64,000 bases of DNA. It comes from Blepharisma stoltei (Eukaryota; Ciliophora; Heterotrichea; Heterotrichida; Blepharismidae). Numbering within the stretch: the first letter of the stretch is position 1; each line of letters opens with the position of its first letter. Below, piece after piece: positions 14,201 through 25,153 of this stretch. The position numbers were made by a program, and so were the translations under genes. The notes below the pieces were generated by a model. The model ran no database searches, was not told the DNA's origin, and worked only from the letters and a program-made list of their open reading frames with translations. The stretch lies in the NCBI GenBank assembly GCA_914767885.1, contig CAJZBQ010000054.1, positions 558,001 to 622,000 of the forward strand, read 5' to 3'.

Positions 14201-17200
14201 TTTGTCAACTCGGGGAGTTGATTCGCCACCTCGAAGTGACGCAGACAACCCCCCGAGTTTTCCTTGCAAAGATCGGGCATAGCCCGATCTATAGCCGGGA
14301 ACGGGTTTTATGCTGTAGCTCATGCAGTTCTCAAAACTACCTTATTCAAATAGCAGACATAAATTTAAATATAGATAGTAACTCAAATTTCGGGCATAAT
14401 CACGGCTTATATGACGTTACTACAACTATGACTTTTGGGGGGACTTATACAGTGTCAAATATAATATATAAGCTTGGCAATAGATATTTTTCATTTAGCA
14501 GCCTAAATAGTGTCTCACAAAGTGAGTTTACATTCCAAATGCCGCCTTACTCAGAAACCAGCTCTAACCCGTTCTTAAGGGTCTCACTTAATCATGGTCT
14601 AACCTTTTCTTCTGATTCTCAATCAAAAATTTTTACTTTTGTAGGGCGTTGCACGCTTGGCCAATATATAGATGGTAACAATTGCGTTGCCTGTCCTGCA
14701 GGCTCAAAATGTACAAGCGTTTTTTCTTCAGCGACAATTTATTATTTTTCTCCTGAAGTGTGTGATCTTGGCTATTTCCAAGCCAACACTGGACAATCTT
14801 CCTGCACTATTTGTCCCAGAGGTCAGCAATGCTATTGCAGAGGAATGGTCGCTTCAGTTAATTGTGATGCAGGATTTATGTGCGCCGCTGCAGGAACAGT
14901 AAAGAGATATAAGCCATGCGTTGATGGCAGCTGGTGTGATGCAGCAATTACCAATGAAACAGAATCGTTTTACCAAAATGACATGCCCACTGAAATGAAT
15001 CCAATCAAATGTGATAAACAAAGCTACTGCCTGTATGGAGTTTATTCACACGTGATTGATACCACTGATCTTTATAAAGCTCAGCCTTGTGCTGATGGAT
15101 ACACTTGTGATATAGGCAGTAAAAATAAATACGGGATTCTAATGTGCCAATCTGGGTATTTTTGTATTGATACTTCTGGAACAATAACAGATCCAGATCT
15201 TTTAAAATTAGACTTGAGTAACTGTTATGGAGCTTTCTGCCCATGCCCAAAGGGCTATTTTTGTCCATCAACGACAGAGAGAAAGCCTACAATGTGCAAT
15301 TTAGGATATTATCAGGATAAAATAGCTCAAGCTAGTTGCGATCCATGCCCTGCTGGCTACTATTGCCCACAATCAACAAGCTCACCACCAAGTGCAACAG
15401 TGTTATGCCCTAACTCCCCCCCTCCGTGAGTGAGCAAAACCATTAGAAAAATCGCTATTTTTTTGCCCAAAAACCCACCCTCCGTGAGTGAACAAAAATT
15501 TTTTGTGAAAAACAATTTGATATATAAGTGATAATTAGTATAATGAAATCTAGAGCTAATTCTGTTTAATTTTAAACAATTGCTTTTTAAAAGATAAATT
15601 TTATAAATTAAATTAATATTTGCTTTCCAATTTTTGTGAATTAGGATTTTTTTTAAATTTTTTTAAAAAAAAAAATTAAACCCCCCTCCGTGAGTGAACA
15701 AAATTTTTTTGTTCACTCACGGAGGGGGGGAGTAGGGCTATAAATGCCCAGCGCTAAGTTCAAAATATATAGCGTGCGTAGTAGGGACTTATCAAGATCA
15801 AGCAGGAGAAAGCGACTGCGCTCTTTGCCCTATAGGAGCCTATATCAATCAAATTGCTCAAACAAGCTGCAAGATATGTGATAAAGGCTATATATGCCCA
15901 GTAACAGGAATATCTACAAATAAGGTTGATTGCCCCATCGGGTATTATTGTGTTGCTGGAACAAATCATATGGAAAACGGTTGTGACCCTACTTTTATAT
16001 CAAAATCTACTGATACTTTAGTTTATCCGAATGCATGTGATGAGGGATATTATTGCCCTAAAAATTCATATAATGCAAAGCCATGTGGCGTCAGAACTTA
16101 TAATGGTGACACTTGCAAAGCAGCTTGTGTAAGCTGCCCGAATGGATATATGTGCAGCGAGGCAGGCATGTCAGCACCTACTCCATGCCCAGCAGGGTAT
16201 ACATGTGTAACCTTCACTCAAGCTCTTTGCCCTCCTGGATATTACTGCTTAACAAAAACTGAAACAACTGATCCAACATCTTCTCTTGAGAATAGACCTT
16301 TACCTTGTGCTGCCGGGCACTATTGTGTAGGAGGTAACACCTGAGGAGTTTATCTGCCAAGTGATGATAACTCTGCATCAGTTTGTAGCATTGGACAATT
16401 TATGAACCACACTGCTGCTTCTTCATGCTATACTTGCCCAGGAGGCTATGAGTGCCAATCGAATGCTTTAACAGAGCCTTCTTTGTGTCCAGGTGGAACA
16501 TACCGTCCTGAAGGGCTAACTCCAATAAACTGTGTTCAATGCGCTGAAGGGACTTATAATAACAATACAGGGTCATCAGATCCAGGTGACTGCATAAATT
16601 GTCCTGCAGGTATAGTATGCACTTCATCAGGAATTTCCTGGCTTAATAGCTCAAATACAGAAGAATGCTCTGGTGGCTATTATTGCCCGGCTGGTACAAG
16701 TCGTGGGACAAAAAACAGCAATAGATGTAGTGAAGGGTATTATTGTTTCAGTGGCACCAAATCATATGAAGAATCATTAAACAATGTATGCCCTGCTGGG
16801 AGATATTGTGCAGCTGGAACAGCAGCAACTGAAGAAGCATACGAGAAATGTCAAACCTCAAGCGATTGCAGCATTGGTGTTGCCTGCACTCCAGGATATT
16901 ATTGCCCTTATGGAGTCACAACCATGCAAAAATGCCCAGTAGGAACGACTTCTAGCTCTGGAGCTATTAGCATAAAAAAATGCTACAGAGATACTTCGAA
17001 CTTTTACGATGTGTCTATATTAAAAACAGCTGATGCATATCCAGTGTATACTATTGAGCCTAACACTTATCAAGAATTCATACTGAATTATACAAGCTAC
17101 TACAATGGAGCTGTCGTACCAGTTGATCTACAACAAACGACTATTATAACTCCTGTTGACTCTAGCGGAAGAAGGTTATCTGATGACAAATCCACAAGAG

Positions 17201-20178
17201 TCCTAATTATAAGTCACCAGAACTATGGGACGAAACAAAGTATTCCTATAAACAACGTTGAGGAATACGTTCTAAATGGAGATAGAACACTTGTTTTAGG
17301 AATCCACTCTAATATTAGAGCTGAGGTAAAGTTTGAATTGGAATTTTTAGACGGAGAATATAACTCAAAGTCCAGTTGGATAACGACTGACACGAGTGTA
17401 AGCACAATGAACCAAATATCTTCAGTTACTTATAGCGCTGGATTTTTGTGTGTGATTACAAGAAATATTGGTTCTCTAATGAGTGATCCAATAAATTTGT
17501 ATAAGATATTTCAACTAAATTCAAGCTATAAACCTGTCGATACATACATGAATTGGGAAAATCGCTTTTACCTTACGCTAATAACGAATGATGCTGAAAA
17601 TGCTGACTGAGTCAAAAACTCTACTAGTCAATATTCTTATTCGATATGGGATAACTTAACTGTAAGTTCATATCCTACATCCTATATTCCTTATGTAACA
17701 GATTGCTATCCAAGATATGGCTCAACTCTTTCTATTGTAAACCTAATCAACGATCAAATGTGCACTAAAGTTGCAAATCCAGTCCCTGTTGACCTTTATG
17801 GGTTTTTTACTGAAGTTGTAGGGGACAGCTGCTCTTACAAGCTATCATGTGACTATGGACTAGATCTATCAAACTTAAATAGACAAGCTCGTTGGTATGA
17901 AGCAGAAACCGCTAAAAATAATGCAAAAGGATCTTCTAAGCAAAAATATCCACCTTTTTATATAACGAGGCAAATGGTTTCAAGTGACGATATACCAAGC
18001 TTAACAGATTTGTCTTCAAATAATACAGATTTAATTCCTATAAGAGTATCCTGGGAACTTGGGGGAACTGCATGGGTAGCTGGAGATGTGCCGAGCTCTA
18101 TAAGACTTGAGCTAGGATATTACTTAAAAGGAAGGCACTCCAAAGAAATTCTCGTAGGGAGCATGATTTTTTCAGATTTTATCGCAGGAAAATCATTTAC
18201 AGATAACACAGTTTATTCGTTTACTTTTAAATTTTCAGCATTATCATGGATAGATACATTTGATTATAACGGATTTGCAGCTAATGAATATGTATGGCTG
18301 CTGTTTTTGGCCACACTAGGCGTTCTCTCTTCTATTTCTGTGCTCTTACTATTACCATCACTAATATGATGTCCAGCATCTCGCAAAAATCGTGGAATTA
18401 TATATATAAAACAGCAAATATTAAACTCGCTGGCTGGGTTTGCTGTGATTGCAGCCCCGCTGTCTATAGAGATGTTTGGGCTATGGTCGTTTTTTGTATG
18501 GGGAGGAGTTTTGAACTATGAACTCGGCAGTTTTCAAGATAAAATTCCTATCACAAATTCAGATGATGATCGAATTACAACTTACCAAGCAGGGAGACTT
18601 GGAACTTGCTTTATATTGCTAGGACTTGCACTTGTTAAATGGGGAACCGATTTTTTAGTTCCTCCAAATATCCAAACAGGCTTTTCTTATCAAGAAGAAA
18701 TACAGAAATACAAAGAAGTCGAAGAACTATCAAGAAGACAAGGACAAATTGTTGGCTACACTGTCCTTACAGCTATTATTGGGGTAATTTTAGTTTCTAT
18801 CTCAGACAGTCCAGTTTTTCAAAATTATTATTTTTTAATACTCCCTGCTTTAAAAATAGTCGAATATTTGTTTGGGCTAATGGCTTTGAGAAGCGTAAAA
18901 GAGCAGCTTTATTCAATGCCAATTAGGCTTGGAATGAAAATCTCAATCTACACTATGATGCTTGGTCTTGATAAGCTTTCTGAAATGATAATAGCATTTG
19001 TAATCATTTTTGTGATGAGAATACTTGAAGAAAGCATTTTTGTTAAATATCACCATATGTACATACTAAGTTTTATAAGCAAAGGGTTTGAGAAAAGTAG
19101 CGAATTAAGACCAAAAGATAAAAGGTCAAGAAGGAAGTATATTAACGCGATAGCAGAAGTAGGCGACAAATGTATGAATATTATGAATTCCTGGATATTC
19201 CCATATTCTGTTTTGTTTATATATGCGTTTTACCAGTTTACTGCTTATTCTATGATACAAATCCACTACCTTTATTTTTTTATTTTTGTTATGTTTTTTG
19301 CAGCCTTGGAGCCAGTAATACAGATCTTGATTAATTATTTGAGAATTTTATCAGATAGAACATATTTTTGTCCTGACATACATGAATATGCTGATGTCAA
19401 TTTTAGGCAAAGGATGTCCACTTGGTCTTTAAGCTTGATAAAAATCCATGACGAATCCTTAGATCTGTCTAAGCAAGTAGAAAAATTATTCTGCACTGGG
19501 TTTAGTGGCCAATTGTATATAATTCTTGCTATTTTTAGCCTTGGTATTTTCATGTTTACTATTGGGCTTAAATTTATAAGTTTCAACAGTTTTTCTCCAT
19601 TTCTTGACTACTGGATGTTCTTATATGGATTATTTGCGTACGTCACAAGCTTTATCCTAAAGACTTTTGTTCATCAATTAGGAACCAGATTTGTCTGGAA
19701 AATATCCAAATTAAATAGACTCTACCAAAAGGATGCAAGAGGGGAAATCATAAGATCAAGAGAAGATTATATTCAAGATAGATTTATGAAAGCCTCTTTG
19801 GACAATAATCTAAAAGAAGAATATACCGATCAAGAAATAGGAATTGGAGAAACCAGTGAAGAGATCATTAAACTTATTAAGGATTGCTCAAATCGGTCAT
19901 TAATAAGCTACAAAATAGGTGAGAGAATGAATAAATTTGATTTTATAAATAGAGTTGACAAGGAAAGAATTTTTGGCAGCTTTATGAGAAGAGCAGATGC
20001 ATTTTCATCAGCCTTTTTGAGAGATAGAATTAACAATGTCTCAGATCCAGTTTATAAGATCTCATTGATAACAGCTCAAAGGTTAAAAGAAAACAAAAGC
20101 CTCCCTAAGTTTCCTGTAGAGTTAGTATATGATTGGAAACAAGCAGACGATTATAGCAATCAAGAAATATTAACATAA
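8256..20178 (+). CDS. Giant secretory-pathway membrane protein with Ig/cadherin-like, IPT and cysteine-rich repeats
   Basis: About 3678 aa after removal of insertions at 11020, 14075 and 15411. It starts with a signal peptide (MKRLLFLCLIILKISWASIS). Residues ~20-1650 are Ser/Thr-rich beta repeats, including a cadherin-like motif (MTVDSSTGVISWTP, ~residue 900). An IPT/TIG-like module is near 1650-1760 (ILNILGYNFGNIPPSV). Residues ~1940-2620 are cysteine-rich modules of GCC2/GCC3 or ephrin-receptor type (CPAGYYCP, CPPGYYC). The C-terminal ~630 residues have many hydrophobic helices (from nt ~18280) and a charged cytoplasmic tail. TGA is used as Trp at many positions (8781, 9754, 16344, 17608, 18367). 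Large cysteine-rich surface proteins of this type are common in ciliates; ligand and role are unknown. Confidence 0.85.
11020..11341 (+). mobile_element. IES, family A, TAA repeats
   Basis: 322 nt flanked by TAA at 11020-11022 and 11342-11344. The left end has the CTCCCC motif as a degenerate hairpin; the right end has two direct copies of a GTTCCAATTTAAAGG-type motif separated by a spacer ending near GGAAATTTTACATATT. Removal joins GKTI to SVIVSANYTA in the giant protein and restores the frame. Confidence 0.85.
14075..14308. mobile_element. Palindromic GC-rich IES, in-frame and stop-free
   Basis: 234 nt (3 x 78) between TA at 14075-14076 and TA at 14309-14310. The arms are nearly perfect inverted repeats (CCCGTTCCCGGCTATAGATC outward, then CTCGGGGGGTTGTCTGCGTC), so the element could form one long hairpin with nested smaller hairpins. 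Read in the host frame it has no stop codon, so retention would add 78 residues rather than truncate. Removal joins YNIQL to CCSSCSSQN. It is homologous to the element at 36165. Confidence 0.85.
15411..15740 (+). mobile_element. IES, family B; TIR edge and frame-restoring TA do not coincide
   Basis: CTCCCCCC termini with the GTGAGTGAAC motif, direct copies on the left and a hairpin on the right, nearly identical to 1393 and 59129. The TIR ends are 15414 and 15732, flanked by TAA and TAG. Joining at the TA next to the TIRs (15411 and 15733, 322 nt) shifts the frame. Joining at TA 15411 and TA 15741 (330 nt) restores it (CCT AAA TGC, giving VLCPKCPAL). Confidence 0.75.
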
Positions 20179-20405
20179 TGCCTTCATATCTTTTCTCTGA
20201 TCTTTGATAGAAAAATAATTTCTGTTCTCTATAAATAGTTAAAAATAGTCAGAGGAGTTTTTTTAATAAATGGATTGTTTAATCATCTTTGGGAGAAATA
20301 AATTAATGACGTTTTATTTTTGTCTGAGAGTAAAGAGAATTAAAAGACTTATATCTGAGACGTTAATTATTAAAGGATTTTTAAATGAGATATAAATAGT
20401 AAGGA
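20179..20405. other. Short intergenic spacer
   Basis: 227 bp between two plus-strand genes, AT-rich, no feature recognised. Confidence 0.4.
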
Positions 20406-20951
20406 ATGCAGGAATATAAGATAATTAATGGAGTCAGAGGAAGAAATTTTAAGAGGTGCCAGCTTGAGCCAATAAAAACTAGACCAAGCTATAATTCCTA
20501 CTTATCAGCACAAAACTCATCAAAGTTTTTTATGTATGACAGTCAAAGTTCTGATGAAATGGAAGGAAATGAAACAATAGCCCATGGAATCAAGGTTGTC
20601 ATTAGAACTCCTACAGAGTTTTCTGTTAATTCTAGTTATAACGACTTGAGTTTGAAAAATCCTGCAAATTACTCAGTAAAGCATACTAGTAAAAGTCTTG
20701 AGAGATTTACAAATAATTTCAGCAGGATAAAAAAGGGAAAAATAATTTCGGTATATAGTCAAAAAAATCTAACAAAAGAAAATAAGATAAAATTGCCTCC
20801 AATCCACATAGAACATAATTTCCTCAAACACTCCAAAAGAGCAAAGAAAAAAACTTTAAAAGCTAGTGTTGTGAATATGCAAGAGTTATTTTCAGCTGCC
20901 TCAATGCAAAATCATAAAAGTAGGGGACATAATAACGAGATTTTTATGTAA
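20406..20951 (+). CDS. Small basic protein of unknown function
   Basis: 181 aa, Lys/Ser/Asn-rich with a strongly basic C-terminal third (HSKRAKKKTLKASVV). No domain is recognised. It follows the giant gene by 227 bp on the same strand. The ATG is the first in the frame after upstream stops. Coding status is supported by length in an AT-rich, stop-rich background, not by homology. Confidence 0.6.
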   Translation: MQEYKIINGVRGRNFKRCQLEPIKTRPSYNSYLSAQNSSKFFMYDSQSSDEMEGNETIAHGIKVVIRTPTEFSVNSSYNDLSLKNPANYSVKHTSKSLERFTNNFSRIKKGKIISVYSQKNLTKENKIKLPPIHIEHNFLKHSKRAKKKTLKASVVNMQELFSAASMQNHKSRGHNNEIFM

Positions 20952-21326
20952 TATTTTATAATTTTCTTTTACTTATGTGATATAAAAAATAAAAATTTTA
21001 TAATATTTCCTATAAGGATATTTTCTTAAAACTCATTTCAGAATTAAATTATGCAGCAAATTTCTTCTAATGCTAGTTTAACCTTTACATTTAATAATTT
21101 TATTTTTTTATTGAAAATACCGCGATTGCTTATATTGAAATCTGTACCATTATAATTCTTTTAAAAATGTTTTTTAGTCCGTTTTTTTATTTAAATACTT
21201 GAGATAACAATATTCTTACTACTCAAGGTTTGAGCACCTTTCTGTTTCAAATTGTTTATTTTATTATAAAATAACTGACTGAAAAATGAGTGTGAAACGT
21301 AATCTTATTAAATTATTAAATCCACC
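20952..21326. other. Intergenic, AT-rich
   Basis: 375 bp, presumably 3' flank and promoter of the next plus-strand gene. Nothing specific is seen. Confidence 0.4.
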
Positions 21327-24300
21327 ATGCAGAACAACTTCCCAGCCCCTTTAGGTGAAATGGTAAACTTTAGAATCGACACCTCCAAACTTCAATCGAA
21401 TTTAGATTATTTGCATAATTCAATTGCAAGCACGAAAAAAGATATTGACAATGCGAACACTCATTTTCAATCAGATTTAGCTGGTATTCACTCAGAAATT
21501 GATGAATTGAAAAAGCTTGAACCGAAAGTTGCTAGTTTTAGCGATCATATTAATGAATCTGAAAATTTAAAGAGAAAAATTGATGCCTGAGATGACAGAT
21601 TTAAGAGCTTAGACGAAAAGATCTTTAATGTCCAGTACGAGGCCAATGCAAATTTAAAAGAATTATCAAAAATAAGGGCCCCCCCCTCATTTGTCCAATT
21701 TTCTTTTTTTTTTTAACTCCCCCCCATCCTTGATTTAACGATTGACTGTAAAAATTCCTAAAATTGGGGAAATTAACCCCCATCCTTGATCGAACGATTT
21801 TCATATCATGCAAATTTTTATATATATAAAAATATATTAGTTATCAAAAGCTTGGAAAATGTACCTAATGAAGTTGTTTTTCAGAGACTTTGAGACGATA
21901 GAAAGCTTTGGAATCAACCATGCAGAGTGATTTAGTCACCAACCTAGGCTTAAAAACTCAATAATCTAAAAATAGAGATTCTTTTAAAATTTAAAAAAAA
22001 AATTTTAATTCAATAATGAACAAATTAAAATTTATACAGTTTAAAGGGATAACTAATAAATCAAAATATTAAAAATTGGAATTTAATGAAATTAATTCAA
22101 TTTTTTGCTGTAGAAATAATTATTAAATACTCTTAACCCTCTTATTTAAAAGCAAATAAAAAATATATATATATATATAGTTTTTTTTTCCCAAAAAAAT
22201 TTTTTTAACCCCCATCCTTGATCGAACGATGGCTCGCAATCGTTCGATCAAGGATGGGGGAGTAAGAAAAAAAATTTTTCAGGACCTCATTTGTCCCAAA
22301 ATCTAGTCAAAAATAATTTTTCCCATTTTCTAGTCATTTTTGGATTTTTCGAATGTCCTAAATTTTAGTTTTTTACTGTAAAAAATAGAAAATGAGACAA
22401 TTGAGGTCCTGAAAAAAAAATTTTTCCTATAAAAAAAACTAGAAAAATGGACAAATGATAAAAGACTAGAAAATTGGACAAATGAGGGGATCCTTACGAT
22501 AGAAATTACTATAAATAGTACCAAGAATGATTTGGAAAATACAATAAACGATATCAGGCAAGATTTTGAAGAATGTTTTTCAAAGCAGTTAGGATTAATA
22601 GAAAAAACAAATTCTGAAAAATTCGAAAGGCTAGAAAATATTCTCAACTATGAGCTTAAGAGGAGATGCACTCTAAAGAAAGTAAAAAAACTTATAAAAA
22701 CAGAATTACTTAAAAATCCACAAACAGTGCAAAGTTCTATTATGAACAATAAAGAAAATGAAGAAGATGGGAAAAAAGAAGAAAAAGATGAAGACAGCAT
22801 GGATGACTATAACTTGAATGAGATATTTCTTAGACTTAATAATCTAGAAAAAAGGATGAGCACTGAACGACAGCAAGTAGCAGTTTTTTCTCAAAAGGCT
22901 GAAGAAATTCTCCAAACAGACTCAGTGCCTGACAAATCTGAGCTTTTGAACGAATTTCAATTGAAATTCATCAGAATTGTAGGCGAAATAAATCAATTAA
23001 AAGAGATTTTAAACACGATTCCAAATAAGCCGGCAGAACCAACTCCTGAATTAACAGTATCAACCGAAGGCTTTAATTCATTTGAAATTCTTGATAAAAA
23101 AATTTTATCAATGGAAAATTCCTACTCCAGAACGATCGAAAACCTCAAAAACCAAATTGAATCTATGAAATACACTTCAGGTGCAGATAAACGAAAGCAA
23201 AGCATTTCAGTTAAAAGCATCCATGACTTAAATAATCTAGAGCAAAATATATCTGCCCATATAGAATCAACAACTGAGCAAGTATATAAAGAAATTAATT
23301 TTATAAAGTCAGAAATTTCGACAATACAGAATAATTTGACCTTAAAAGTATTTAGAGCAGAACTAGAAGAAATTATTGAAAAATTAAATAAGCAGAAATC
23401 TAGATCAGCGCAAAAGGTAGAAACACCGAAAAATAATGAAAATGTAGGTTTTGATTTTAAATCTCTGGAAACTAGAGTGAACTCTATGTGAATTAGCCTT
23501 GAAAAAGTCCATAAAATGGAAGAAGCTTTTCAAAAAGTAATTAATGAAAATATTGATGTAAAAATCCATAAATTTGATGAGAAATTAGACAGCCAGTATA
23601 GGGAATTAACAGAAAAAATGCAGGAACTACAGAGATTTTGTGTGGCTGAAACTGGAGATAAAGGAGACAGGATTGATATTTTTATAGAAAAAGTACAGAT
23701 GATCGAAGAAGAAATAAGAATGGTAAAAGCTCATAGAAGGCCAACAGTACAGCTACAACCAATTGAAAGTCAAAATATAGCAAATGCAAAACAAGAAGAG
23801 GAAGAAGAAGAATCGGATAGGTCTTTAGATAGCAGCTTCCAATACAAAACTCTTACAAGCAGCAGAAATAAATGGTGATGTCCTCAGGAGATAGACTCAG
23901 AAGGGCAATCCTTTAGAGCAGGTAGGATCGGCCCCGATGAAGCTGAAAATAGCATTTGTTACTTTTGAAGTCGGCTTTAGGGTTTAGTTATGCCTGCCGA
24001 AGAGATAAGTTTTCCTCCTCCCAAAGGTTTCCCTGTCCTGCTAGATGGATAGATAGGCTTTGGTTCCCACTTAGTCTTGCTTATTGGGACTATCGGGACA
24101 TCCGCAAGAGGCAGCTCTAGCCTAGAGAGCTAATTCTTAGGTTAGGTGGATTTATGCCAGATAGGCATCTAGTGGTCTCTCCGCTTATGGCCTTATAGCA
24201 CTTCTATTTATTTCCTGAGAATAGTCCATAAGTGGGTGAGTTACTCGCTATCCAAAATTATTAGTTTTTGGTTGGACCATACTTGAAACCCAGCATGCAA

Positions 24301-25130
24301 TTCCCCATTTATGGGTCTATTAACTGGAATTTTCTATAACTTTAACTTACTTTACAAGCCAGCTAAAAGTCCAAGATGCATACATAAAGCAAGCTAATTC
24401 CAACATACAAAAGCTTACATTAGATGTAAAACGAATCCAAGAAATTATTGATAAAAATCAAGAAGATGGCCTAAACGCTTACTTAAACCAGCTAGAAGAG
24501 CTAAAAGCTAATCTTTCAGAGGTAATGACAAAAGTCCAAGAAGGTTCCAGGCTAAACCAAAGAGATTTTTCAATGCTTACTGATCTATACCACATAGTTG
24601 AAGGCAAAGGCAACAAAGATGAAATTCTGGAAAAAGTTGATAGAAGAGAGCTGAAACAAGCCTACTGGAATTTGTCAAAAAAAGTAAATTTTATATAGAT
24701 TGACAGTGTTCAAGGAGAGCTTAAAACTATTGAGGAATCAAAACGGAGGGTCGTAGCCAAAATAGATAAACCAACGCTGTTTAAACAGAAAGATAATAAT
24801 GAATGTTTAGCTTGTGGACAAAATATTCCAGCACCTTCTTATAGTGCCAGAGAATGGACAAACTCAGGCAGTTTCCCTGCACTAACTCACTCAAGAGTAT
24901 TTTTTAATTAGTTTGGGCCTGGATTTTCAAAGATTTTGCCTATGGTTCATGCTTCAAGTGAAGCGTTTATCAATCTTCACCTGAAGTCAAAATCTGAACT
25001 GCCTTTTCCAGTAATAAAACCAATTGAAAAAAGTATCGATAACAGCTTTAAAGCATTATCAAGCACCCGCTCTAACAAGACCTCCTCCAGAACTGCTAGA
25101 GTATCTACCACTATCGGCAAAGATAGATAA
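21327..25130 (+). CDS. Long coiled-coil protein with two micro-introns
   Basis: 815 aa after removal of 21673-22499, 23853-24351 and two 15-nt introns (24684-24698, 24897-24911). Most of residues 15-680 is heptad coiled coil (FSDHINESENLKRKIDAWDD, LSEVMTKVQEGSRLNQRDF). Near the C-terminus is a small Cys-containing segment (NECLACGQNIPAPS), followed by a basic Ser-rich tail. Without the introns two in-frame TAG codons would break the C-terminus. The domain order (coiled coil then CxxCGQ) recalls glutamine-rich axonemal proteins of the QRICH2 type, where a similar tail occurs, but this is a weak guess. It converges with the minus-strand gene ending at 25154. Confidence 0.78.
21673..22499. mobile_element. 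Composite IES: CCTCATTTGTCC element carrying a nested element
   Basis: 827 nt between TA 21673-21674 and TA 22500-22501. The terminal motif CCTCATTTGTCCAATTTTC appears near the left end (about 21684), inverted at the right end (about 22470-22489), and again inside (22285 direct, about 22395 inverted). A second complete element, 21714-22262, sits inside. Removal joins NLKELSKI to EITINSTKNDL in frame. Confidence 0.8.
21714..22262 (+). mobile_element. Nested IES-like element (ATCCTTGATCGAACGATTG motif), TAA repeats
   Basis: 549 nt flanked by TAA on both sides (21714-21716, 22263-22265), lying inside the 21673-22499 element. Left end: CTCCCCCCC plus the ATCCTTGAT motif, with a second direct copy near 21778. 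Right end: the motif as a hairpin (22208-22262). The architecture matches families A and B, but the motif sequence is different. The interior has a ~30-codon open stretch near 21850-21935. Confidence 0.8.
23853..24351. mobile_element. GC-richer insertion flanked by TTACAAGC repeats
   Basis: 499 nt between two copies of TTACAAGC (23853-23860 and 24352-24359). Unlike the IESs it is not an inverted-repeat element and has higher GC than the host gene. It carries stops in the host frame. Dropping one repeat and the insert joins YKTLTS to QLKVQDAYIKQ, continuing the coiled coil in frame. Short blocks are shared with the insertions near 47.5 kb (same strand) and 35.2 kb (opposite strand). Confidence 0.75.
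24684..24698 (+). other. 15-nt intron
   Basis: GTAAATTTTATATAG, starting GT and ending AG, exactly 15 nt. It contains an in-frame TAG. Its removal joins LSKK to IDSVQGELK. Introns of 15-16 nt are a hallmark of heterotrich ciliates. Confidence 0.9.
24897..24911 (+). other. 15-nt intron
   Basis: GTATTTTTTAATTAG, 15 nt, with an in-frame TAG at its end. Removal joins LTHSR to FGPGFSKI. Same gene and same phase (0) as the intron at 24684. Confidence 0.9.
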
Positions 25131-25153
25131 TTTTATAAATATTAATTATAAAT

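Noticed and set aside
14116-15429. A separate gene starting at the ATG at 14116
   Set aside because: The ATG lies inside the palindromic IES. Coding is continuous with the upstream giant-protein frame once TGA is read as Trp and the IES is removed.
24684-24911. TAG read as glutamine to explain two in-frame TAG codons
   Set aside because: Both TAGs are the last three bases of perfect 15-nt GT...AG segments whose removal keeps the frame, and TAG ends other genes (for example the RGS gene at 41201).
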